Shown here: positions 1 through 9,428 of the stretch, piece by piece
Numbering within the stretch: the stretch's first letter is position 1
Layout: every line of letters begins with the position of its first letter
NCBI GenBank assembly: GCA_904066235.2
Contig: CAJFCV020000003.1
Location: 4,960,001 to 5,024,000 of the forward strand
Length of the DNA: 64,000 bases
Reading direction: 5' to 3'
DNA from: Bursaphelenchus xylophilus
Lineage: Eukaryota > Nematoda > Chromadorea > Rhabditida > Aphelenchoididae
Position numbers and translations under genes: made by a program
Notes under the pieces: generated by a model
What the model was told of the DNA's origin: nothing
Database searches by the model: none
The model's input: the letters and a program-made list of their open reading frames with translations, nothing else

Positions 1-129
1 CGTTTTTGAAAATAATGTCAGAGTTGGCACATGTGTCAAGTGTTCTCTTGCCTGAAAATATTTTTTTAATTTACAATTTTATTTTTGTCGGCTTCTTATG
101 GTAAAACAGTAATATAAGAGAAAGAAACC

Positions 130-3100
130 ATGCTTCCAGTTGCGTAAATTACCTTGTTTTTTCTTCTGTGAAGATGTAGGTTGGTTTGACGTTCTTATAT
201 ATTCTAAAATTTAGGTGCTCAACTATATCTTCACAGAACTCTTCCGAATCTGCTGTTCTTTCGACAACTGCCGAGGCATTCTTTAAGGATCTGAATGTGG
301 TTTTGGGCAACAACCAGAATTTCCTTAAATTGAAGAAAGATGTCGCTGCCAGATTCTGGAGTCTATTGACTGCAAGTCCGGAAAGAGAATTGTACGTCGT
401 TTACTTCGAGATCTTGCTAAATGTCGACGCAGTGATCACGTATGCCAAGATGGATTCATTTGCTAATCTTATTCGTAAATCCTTGATCACCGAGTTCTCC
501 AAGTTTGTTGAATACAAACGGGAATCAGCTGAAGGTAAAAATTTCATAAATACGGCTGCCACTGGCTTACACAACCTCACACATCTTCATGTAAGCGTTT
601 TCCCAGTTTTCTTTAAAATATTGTTTTTAACGGTTATAATTTTGTGATTTAAGAAGAAGGTGATGGAGATTTATTTCAAGGCCAAATGTATACAAGATTT
701 CAAACAATGCATGTTAACTATGGCTACAATCGATGAACTGATCAGTTTTCTGGAGGTGTGTTTTGGTCGTTGTTTTCAATTTATTTTTAGGAAAAGAGTT
801 ATCGTTATGTGGGAGAAGTGTGCAGGTGGATTTCGGCTCTTCCCATCAAAAGTAAATTGGATTACAGTGTTTTAACAGCCCGAGCGCTTCTCAACGATGA
901 CTTAAGTAATCTCTACGCTCTTTGTCGGGAAGATGTTCTGGTCCGGGGCTCCGTAGTGCAATATCTCAATTATATTTGTGGCGATGAGCATATCGGAACA
1001 GATCCGGTGGTTGTTGAAGAAGACTTTGGAGAAAAACATCTGAATGAACAGCTTCGGAAAAAAATCAGTACTGTTGTAAAAGTAGCTTTCAACATGTTCA
1101 AGGAATTCAAATTGCCGAGGGAAGCAGTGGAGAATTGCATTTACATTAGGCAGATGAACGACTTCATCTACGTACTCAACAGATACAAAAGAGGCGAAAT
1201 TAACAGCATAGAACAGTCGATTGCGAAGGCTTTCAATAAAGGATATCGGTTGCAATATTCTGTTCTTGCTATTCTTGCAAGAGAGGAGGGGCTGGAAGTT
1301 GCCATGTATTATGCGATGTTTTTTAACGTACCCGAGGGGAGTTGGCCTCCCGATCTCAGAGAAAATAAACGCAATCTGAAGGCTTTGGTGGGTGCTAAGG
1401 TAGAGAAAAAGTAAGTTTATTTTTCATGGGATAAGAATTATTTCCTGTTACAACATTTGCGGTATTGTGACACTTGCGGAATTCGGAACATAGCCTTAAT
1501 GCCCATTCCGTGTTTTAGGAGAGAACAAATGGACATAGAACAGAGTCAAATTGAAACAGGGGTGGTCATCAATACACAAAAAGATCACCGTGCATTTGTT
1601 GTGGACACAATTGAGAAGATTGACACGATTTTGAGGCCTTTTATGGAAGAGCCAACTGAAGGTGGTTATCTTGGGATGGACGCGGAATGGGATGCTTCTG
1701 ATTGTGGGCAACAGGGAGATCTCTGTATTCTACAATTATCGTCTAGACACAAGACTATTGTTGTGGATGTCACTAAACTCTCGGGCGTTCTGAGCGATGA
1801 ACAATGGATTAAAGTTCTCAAAATTATATTTGATGGAGACAAAAAGTTAATTGGTGAGTTGACTTGAGGGTTGTAGTGATGCAATTAGGGTTTAAGGCCT
1901 TTTTTACGGTCAAATTCTAGGATTTGCGCTGCATTCGGATCTCCAGGTTCTGGAGTATAAGTTCCCATTCCTTCTTGAAGAGGTCCCCAATGTCACCAAG
2001 AACATGATCTGTCTTTATGCTGCCTTCAATGTAATCAATGCTGATCAGGAGAAGGTGCGGGCTGTTTACAGAGTCCCAAAAGCACCACAAAATAACCTTG
2101 CTCAGATCTCAAAAATCATGCTGAACTACGAGTTGAGCAAGGAAGAACAGAGCAGTGTGTGGAGTGCGAGACCATTGAGGAAAGAGCAGTTGAGATATGC
2201 TGCCAAGGATTCTATGGCTGTTTATGGGATCTATGGATTAACCTTATCGAGGCTTGGCTCTAAATTTGGAGACGTAAATGAGATCTTCAAACCTTTGGAA
2301 TTGACGAAAACGGCGGCGAAGAAGTCTTTGATGGAAGAGTTGGAGATCGGAGAAAGAGCGGCCGAAAAGAAAACCAAGTCTTCTCATATCAGCAAAGAGG
2401 AGCTGGAGGGCATTGTAAAGGTAACACTTTTTTCGGCAATATATATGGTCTATATCAATTGCCTGTTTTAGAGAGTGAATTCCTTCTTCTACGATCGCCA
2501 ACTTTCCACCATTTCCCCGGGTCAAGTCACCTATGCCTATGATTCCATGTGCACTCAACTGGCCATTTGTCTCCGCCGTCTCGGAATTAGTGTTATCAAG
2601 GTACCGAAAGAAGAGGAGCTACCCGAATGGATAATGGGAAATTCCAAAAATTATAGAATTTTGACATCGGGGAAAGCGATTAGAAAGTTTTGTGGAGTTG
2701 AGAAAGTAATCGACACGGCGTCATCTTCAGAACCACTCGATGTGCAAATTGAAATGTTTCTGAAGAAGGAATTGTTGGCTGTGGACACAAAAAGTTATAA
2801 ACCCAGATGTGAAGGATGCAATGCAAGGAACTTTTGCATGATCCCTCTTCCTTATTTACAGTACCTACATTATTGCACGGTACTTCAAAATGAGGAAAAA
2901 TATAGTCATGTGGAATTGGACGAAGATGAAGTGGAAAGGCACTTTGAAAGCCTGACTAAGTATGTGTATCCGGTCATGAAGTATCAGTCGTCGTTCATTC
3001 AATGCAAGGGGAAGATTTTGATCTATACGAAGAATGCAATAATCGATCCAAAGTAAGCATTTTAGGATAAAAAACAAGTCGAAGTTCTATTGTACGTTTA

Positions 3101-3311
3101 TTTTGAATACAATTTTAGTTTATTGGAAATTTGCGAACTTATTCATACCAAGAAGGGAACTAGGAAAGGAGAATCAAAGAAATTGATTATGTCGACGCAC
3201 AGGAGTCTCAAGGATCTCAAGGAATCTCGCTACGCTGTACATGGAATTTGTGTGAGCTGCGGCAAGGAGAATATCGAAGTGACTGATGACCCATACCGGC
3301 GCAATGTATAA
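130..3311 (+). CDS. mut-7: MUT-7-like 3'-5' exonuclease (EXD3 family), complete
   Basis: Exons 130-143, 215-590, 654-755, 791-1410, 1519-1853, 1921-2420, 2472-3052 and 3119-3311 join in frame to about 906 residues, close to the roughly 910 of C. elegans MUT-7. The N-terminal half is helical. The DEDDy exonuclease core follows: motif I LGMDAEWDA (D-x-E) near 1674, motif II in FALHSDLQVLEY near 1923, motif III RYAAKDSMAVY near 2192. The C-terminal half resembles the Mut7-C domain, with Cys pairs CEGC (about 2811) and CVSC (about 3250). In C. elegans MUT-7 acts in RNAi amplification and transposon silencing in Mutator foci; the same role here is inferred. The 14-nt first coding exon rests only on phase and splice consensus; the start could differ. 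A MITE begins 35 bp after the stop. Confidence 0.88.
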
Positions 3312-3345
3312 AGATTGATTCTTCACATTCTCACATTATTTATTA

Positions 3346-3796
3346 ACAGGGGAAGTACTTCAAGTGTGACGCTCAGATTTTCTTTAAATTTTGCACACAC
3401 ATCGGGTATGGACTAAATATCAATTCCTGAAAGTTTTAGCTCGCGCTTTGCGGGCGCCGCCGAGATATTGAACGATTTTTGCCGCCGAGAGAGCACGCTC
3501 AACGTGGAGAGCGGTCAGAGAGAAAACCGCTTTTTGGCCATAACTTTGGCAGTTTCGTGCGGAAAAATTTGATTTTTTGTAGAAACATTATTCTTTACGG
3601 TTGAAATAGGCATGAAACTTTTCGTGCCGAAATTCGGCAAAAAGTCCCAAATTTTCGCCGAGTTTCGATCTAAAAATCTCGGTTGTTTCTGCAAAGCGCG
3701 AGCTAGGATTCCCGCATATATCTTAGAAAAAATTATTCTAAATTTGTGCCAAGTTTCATCAAAATCTGAGCGTCACACTTCAAGTACTTCCCTTGT
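3346..3796. mobile_element. MITE, family A, complete copy
   Basis: The ends form an inverted repeat of roughly 34 bp: the left end ACAGGGGAAGTACTTCAAGT continues with GTGACGCTCAGATTTT, and the right end is its near-perfect reverse complement. The internal arms also pair, for example the CTCGCGCTTTGC block near 3446 with GCAAAGCGCGAG near 3692, so the 451 bp element can fold back on itself. No ORF of note is present. It lies just after the mut-7 stop codon, so it is in the 3' UTR or downstream. Other copies lie at 14146, 29901 and 52865. The target-site duplication is unclear; TA or TTA is likely. Confidence 0.85.
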
Positions 3797-3855
3797 AAGT
3801 TTTGTATATAAACTAATCCTGCTGTTATCCGATTTTATTTTTACACTGACGAAAA

Positions 3856-3884
3856 CGATGATTAGTATGTCATACTAATCATCG
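3856..3884. repeat. Perfect 14-bp palindrome
   Basis: Arms CGATGATTAGTATG and CATACTAATCATCG are separated by a single T. The site sits between the MITE and the homeobox gene. It could be a hairpin, a dyad protein-binding site or a transposon remnant; nothing in the sequence decides between these. Confidence 0.8.
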
Positions 3885-4050
3885 CAGCGGGAGTGTAGCA
3901 GGTTGCCCCTTGCCTCTTCCTTATCGCACCGTTTTGGACACCTTTGACAAAAAATAATCTTGGTTGGGAAAAGAACGGTCGCTGATATGCAAACCGACCA
4001 TAAAACGCAACATTTCCCGTGTAACGAGCGTATTCCCTTCTAATTGTAAG

Positions 4051-4996
4051 ATGCGAGGCCTCGTTGGGGAAGATCCTCCACTCTTCCAACCAGTAAACAG
4101 AAAAAGCAATTGTCTCGAGGACTTGCTGGATTCTCTTTGGCGACAATCAGTCGACGATGACGTAGACGAACGGGTGAATGAGGAAGTTGTGAATTCTAAT
4201 TACTTCCTTGCTCTTAGAAGTGTTTTAGAAGACCGAAAGCGCGAATTATGTAAGCCTTCCGTTGTTATCTACTCTCTTCCAGCTCTCCGGTTTATGTCAT
4301 TCGAATGGGCGAAGTTGGAAGATCAGAACAAATCTCTAAAGAAGAGCACGGAAGATTGTCTGGAAGCCATCAGTAACATCGAAAAAGACATAAGTAACGA
4401 TTCCATACGAGTTGTCCACGACTACCTTCAACATGCCAGACAAGAGCTTCCGCAGCATACCGAGAACATTGCCGAGGTATGAATTCTGTTTATTGGGACC
4501 TATGTTTCAGGAAGTGTGGAGTTACCAATCAAGCGTTGAGCAGATCCTACAGAAGCACTCCCGGATTAGACCAATCACTCCACAAGACGTGGAACATGCA
4601 AAGAAAAACTTGAAGCTGAAGCAACTGTCTTATGGGAATCAGCTTCTTAACGATTTCTGCAACTTTGCTTTACTTTCCTCTACCTTCTTTCTTAGAAAGT
4701 AGGATAGAGTAGCGCCTTCTTAATTTATTTGTAGACAGAAGCGACGAAACTTCCCCAAAAAGGCTACCAAAATCCTGAACCAATATTTTGAAGAGCACAT
4801 GGACGAGCCTTATCCGAGTGAAACCACAAAACAAGAGCTGGCCGACTTGTGCGGGGTTACGGTAGGACAGGTAAACTTTTATAAAAACATCATGAGTTCC
4901 AAAAATGCATTTTAGGTGTCGAATTGGTTTGGAAACAAGAGAATTCGTTTCAAAAAAGCACTGGAAAAGCGAGAACGAGTGGAATTTCATCAATGA
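4051..4996 (+). CDS. PBC-class TALE homeobox protein (ceh-20/ceh-40/ceh-60 type)
   Basis: Exons 4051-4249, 4283-4476, 4511-4698, 4735-4870 and 4916-4996 give about 265 residues. The C-terminal homeodomain begins at QKRRNFPKKATKIL, contains the three-residue TALE extension (PYPSE) and the recognition helix VSNWFGNKRIRFKK, and is closest to Pbx/Exd. The N-terminus keeps PBC-A-like traces: removing the 33-nt in-frame intron 4250-4282 gives ALRSVLEDRKRELSLRF, which resembles the Pbx segment around its CEIKEKT motif better than the unspliced reading. PBC proteins are nuclear cofactors of Hox and Meis proteins. The protein is shorter than typical PBC proteins and the N-terminus is poorly conserved; which of the three nematode paralogs it matches cannot be told. 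The start could lie upstream at 3964 in the same frame. Confidence 0.85.
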
Positions 4997-5267
4997 TAAT
5001 ATAAAAATAACGAATAAGTACCACATTAAAGTTAAATCAAGTTATTAAATGTTCAACCGTCCCATAGTGAAGTAAAAGTCTACTATTATATAGCAAGGTT
5101 TTATTCAATCGTTTGTTTAGAATAGAGAATCGTTTAGGACATTACAAGAGGAACTGAGATTTGGGAGATTAAAAAGCCGGGAAATCCAAAGCTGAAGCCA
5201 AAACAAAGAACGCTGAGAATGCAACAACAAAAAAATAACAAACAATCAACAAAAAGATGGTTGTTGT

Positions 5268-7170
5268 TTATTGGCCTTGAAGAACTTGTTGAGCTCCAGG
5301 CATTTCGTTCTTGTGTCGAGGATTCTTAATTGTCTGATCGATGGATAACACTGTACAGGCGGCTTCGGTAGCAGCAATGATGGCGTTCTGAAAAAATAAG
5401 AAAAATAAAAATTGGTAAGACAACTTATTCACGATAAAAACAATTGCATAAATGTAACATACTTCCTTCGTAATAGCGGGTTCCCAAACACAACCGTCAA
5501 AGTTGTTGCTGACAGCTTCCTTGTGGATGTCAACTCCATCCCACTTGTTTCCCTTTTGATGCCTCGACCTCAAATGATTGAGAATCTCAACCCCATCCAA
5601 ACCAGCGTTAAAACACAGTTGTTGAGGGATCACCTAAACCAGTGCAATGATCGCAAATTAATACTACTTACTTCGAATGCCTTCGCATAAGCCTTCCAGA
5701 AGAATTGTTCCTTGGAGGCGATTGTCTTCGATACATCTCTCAGATGTTTGCTCAATTCCATCTCAACAGCTCCGCCTCCTGCAACAATCGCATCGTTCTT
5801 CTTGGCTCTTCTGATGATCATGATGGCATCATGAAGAGATCTTTCAGTTTCGGCAATGAATTGTTCAGCCCCACCTCTCAAAAGCAAGGTGCAAGAATTG
5901 GCTTTTACTCCACCTTCGAAGATGTTAAATCTTTCAGATCCAACAACATTCTCGTAGAATTTCGTGCACCTTCCGAGAACATTGTCATTTATTTGGTTGA
6001 CAGTGGTCAGAACGGTTCCCCCGCAGGCAGCTTGAACTCTTTGGAGATCTTCCTCAGGTATACGACCAGCACAGAACAAGTCCCTAAAGATAAAACGGAT
6101 TTATTTTCCGGTTGATTAACTTAACATCAAAAAAGAACGCATAAAGTTACCTGTCGGCAAACCATTGAGTGGCCACGTCCCCAATGGGAAGCCGGCTCAA
6201 AATAACCTTAGCTCCACTCTCGTGGATCTTCTCGAGTTGTCGATAAAGAACGGTCCATTCGGCGTTTACAACCTAAATTGAATATGACCCAATATTAAAA
6301 TTATTACCTCTTCATAATCGGCGACATTCGAGATCCTGACTTCAGCATTTGTTCTCTCCGCCTTGATCTCCAATTCAATGTTCAACAAAGCAATCTTACA
6401 GTTATCGTATCTTTTAGGTTGCATTTCAAATCCAGCATAACTGAATGCCTTCTTGAAGGCAACCCCCTTGATCAACTTGGAATCAGTAAGAGATCCTCCA
6501 TTGACTTTCTTGATTCCAATCATGTTTAGCGGAAGATCGGCGTCCAAGTAGTTAACGGCCTCTACACACATTCGAGCGAAGTGTTCACGATCACTGGATA
6601 CTAACTTGCTGCTGAGTGTCGTAGCAGCACACTTGACCAACAACTCGTTAACCTCATCCTCGTCCGTCAATTTAACGGCCAATTCCTTCAACTTCTTGAT
6701 GGCCTAAAACCAAAATTTATAAAACAATGATTGGTTCACCTCCTTGGAAGCGGCGGTGTATGATCGGATAATCAGTTGAGGATTGACTCCATCTTCAATA
6801 AATTGCTTGGCACTCTTTAAAAATTCAGCAGCCAGAACAACAACAGATGTTGTTCCATCTCCTATTTCGGCATCCTGACTTTTCGCAATGTCTGCCATAA
6901 TTGTGGCAGCAGGGAAAACAATATCCAACAACTTAAGAACAGTGGCACCATCATTGGAAATAGTAGTACTACCTAAAAGCCAAAAAGTAAGATTAGGCAT
7001 AACTACTGACCCTTTCCATCAACAACCAGCTTGTCCATGCCACGAGGCCCCAGTGTGGTTCGGACGGCGTCAGCGATGTTCATGCAGGCATTGATGTTAC
7101 TGACCACCTGCCCTTTTCCATGCTTCTCCTCAGTCCCCTCCTTCAACAAGATAATTGGCATACGGTTCAT
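5268..7170 (-). CDS. cct-7: T-complex chaperonin CCT subunit eta (CCT7)
   Basis: Exons from 5' to 3' are 7170-7011, 6972-6740, 6703-6308, 6272-6151, 6083-5672, 5633-5463 and 5387-5268, giving 537 residues, the normal length for the family. Group II chaperonin ATPase signatures are present: [48 protein letters not shown] and [15 protein letters not shown]. The N-terminus [20 protein letters not shown] and the C-terminal block with [20 protein letters not shown] identify the eta subunit. CCT folds actin, tubulin and other cytosolic proteins. A TATTTTAAG acceptor two bases before the ATG may be a spliced-leader site. The final residues are truncated relative to the vertebrate Gly/Arg-rich tail. 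The first intron uses a GTCAGT donor. Confidence 0.95.
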
Positions 7171-7550
7171 GGCTTAAAATACTTGATGTGAATACGAAGA
7201 TTTATATTGTCCACCAAGATTTCGAATTATTCGCGAACCTTTCCCCTCATTTTCGGCCAAAGAGAAAGCCAACATTTTTTAGATACTCCAATTTTTCGTG
7301 GTGGGATTTACAAGTCATGGACGAGAAAGTCCAAGCTGCGCCCAATTTTTGTTCGTTGGCCAATTTTTTTTTGGAATATAAGATTGAGACCCCAAGTCCT
7401 TCAGCTTCGTGTAATACTTTCCGGGTAGTAATCTTTCACGCAATTTCTATATTTCAGATCGATAAACGCAATATTCAAAACTTTGTAAATTTATGTCTGG
7501 ATTGGTTAGCATCCCATTAGAAGCCCCATAGACCTTGCCAATTGAAAGCC
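7171..7550. promoter_or_regulatory. Head-to-head intergenic region, CCT7 / TMEM129
   Basis: 380 bp separate the start codons of two divergently transcribed genes. No exon is seen here; the open frames in it lack family similarity. It must hold both promoters. Confidence 0.5.
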
Positions 7551-8858
7551 ATGGAGTTGGGTGTGGAATTTTCCGAGCTATTCAGAACCATTCTGATTTA
7601 CTCCATGGTGGGGATGTTCATCTTCATTCAGCCGCAAGCGTTCCGATCAGCTGGGTTCACAATTGAGAACATCTTGCATTTCCTTTTGCCGAATCCCAGA
7701 TTAGACTTTCTAAACTTTCAGTTGCACAGGATTTGTTTGACAATGATGGTTCACATTGTGTTTTTCCCAGGTATTTCTGATTGACTTGTTGTTTCATATA
7801 TTTAGGGTTCTTTGTGGCACTGGGAATTGTTTGTGGACGGAACCTTTTTACGATTACCCCTGGAAACATCGTTGAGGTTTTCGTGATGGTTTCGGTTCTT
7901 TTTACATCAGGTGGGTATTGGAATGACTTTACGATATCATTTTCGTTTATAGCTGGCTTTGGATTTGTTGGGTACTTGATGTCAAACGATTTCGAAGGGC
8001 ATTATGTAATGAAGAAGCTTAAAAAAGTAAATGCAGATTGGCATTTGCTCAGCAGAGATGTGAGCCGAGAGATGATGGATCCGTTTTCTATAAAGCTCGT
8101 TGACTCTAGTGAGTCGGTAATTGGCTTATTTATTAGTTTAGATGAAAGTGGCGTTTACGTTCTTGACAACTATCTCGTTCGTGTTAGTTCATATAACCTA
8201 GAGATAGCGAAATTGGAAGACGCTAGATTCACAGTGCGTAAAGTTCTGGACCATCCGGTATATATATTTTTTAGTTTGTTAATCTCTGCTTTAGTTACGA
8301 CATCAGAACGATGATCATCAATTAATCTTGGTCGATGTAGACAGTCTTACGAATTCCTTCAAGTCTTTTAACATCCAGTATGTAACACCTTTTATGGCTC
8401 AATTTTATCGTTGCCCTCCCACATTTATTTTATTTTTCAGTCTCCAGTCACGCACAATAATGCAATTAATCCGAGATAAAATTGGGCAAGAATTCCGAAT
8501 CCCTTCAACTGTCCGAATGAACTTTTCCCTCCAAGATCGATTTGTTCAAGACTTCCGAAGTGTGATATCGGGAAATCAGATGTTTGAGTATCGTTCCAAC
8601 GAAGATCTAGATGTATGTTTTGGATGTATGGCTGTTCCCCCAAATGTGAAGATTACAAAATCATGCGATTCAAATGATTGTTCTTCCTGTTCATGCCGTC
8701 CCACATGGTGTCATTCCTGTTTGGCGCGTATATTTGCCACCGAACAAGATCAAGAACATCCGGAAACTTGGATGGGAGGGAGGGCGAGATGCCCCACCTG
8801 CCGTTCAAACTTCTGCGTTCTGGATGTAAGGCCATTGCAGGTCATAAGAGAAGATTAG
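7551..8858 (+). CDS. TMEM129-type ER RING E3 ubiquitin ligase
   Basis: Exons 7551-7770, 7806-7910, 7953-8257, 8307-8377 and 8441-8858 give 372 residues (human TMEM129 is 362). Three hydrophobic segments occur in the first 120 residues. The C-terminal RING-C2 region contains CFGCMA, CRPTWCHSCLARIFA, the family-diagnostic stretch DQEHPETWMGGRARCPTC, and FCVLDVRP before the stop. The family works in ER-associated degradation with Derlin and Ube2J2-type partners in the ER membrane. The 42-nt intron 7911-7952 is a multiple of three and free of stops, so a version retaining it would add 14 residues; the spliced form is preferred because donor and acceptor are good. Confidence 0.9.
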
Positions 8859-9428
8859 AATGTATGTTGATCATGAAACGAGGTTCTATGCTGCGATAAA
8901 ATTAATGGGTATGATGTATGGACAAATTGTATAAATCGCTTAAAATCGTTATTTTTAGGTGAATGAGAATAAATTACGAATAAATTGGAGTTTTCTTTTA
9001 TTTGAAGGGATAACTACAATGCATTCTCTTCGAAAGAGAACACCTTAAGGCAAATGCGATGTAATTTACAAATGGGAATTTATGTATATCGGAAATATAG
9101 GGTGTCTAGGCTTCCCCGAATTAATTCTGTTTTTGTAAAAGTAATTCTAAATTCGTTTACGTAACAATCCCGCCGGCCTAAACCCCTCCAGATAACCCGA
9201 TCAGCCCCGGAGGGCAAAGCCGGTCCGCCTGGCCACCAACAGGATGATCGGTTGCCATGACGACCGTCAGCCTCATCAAGATAATGGATTGATGTAAGAA
9301 ATAACAATAAATATGTAAATAAGCCTGGTCAACAATTAAACGGTCATTCAGTCTCGTTCTCGCTTTCTCCGTCGACCTTGCGTGGACATTCTGCATTAGA
9401 CTTGGTGGCCGGATTTGGGAAGAAGAAG
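8859..9428. other. Intergenic region with polyA signals and a GC-rich segment
   Basis: AATAAAT near 8968 probably serves the TMEM129 gene. A GC-rich block at 9170-9270 contains the X-box listed separately. The rest is presumably promoter and 5' UTR of the ankyrin gene. No coding exon is seen. Confidence 0.5.
9251..9264 (+). promoter_or_regulatory. X-box (RFX/DAF-19-type) motif
   Basis: GTTGCCATGACGAC fits the 14-nt X-box consensus RYYNYYWWRRNRAC at every position. It ends 164 bp before the proposed ATG of the ankyrin/Dpy-30 gene, inside the window (about 250 bp) where functional X-boxes of ciliary genes lie in C. elegans. Binding by an RFX protein is inferred. Confidence 0.6.

Noticed and set aside
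5705..6115. 136-codon plus-strand open frame inside CCT7
   Set aside because: Shadow of the conserved CCT7 exon on the opposite strand.
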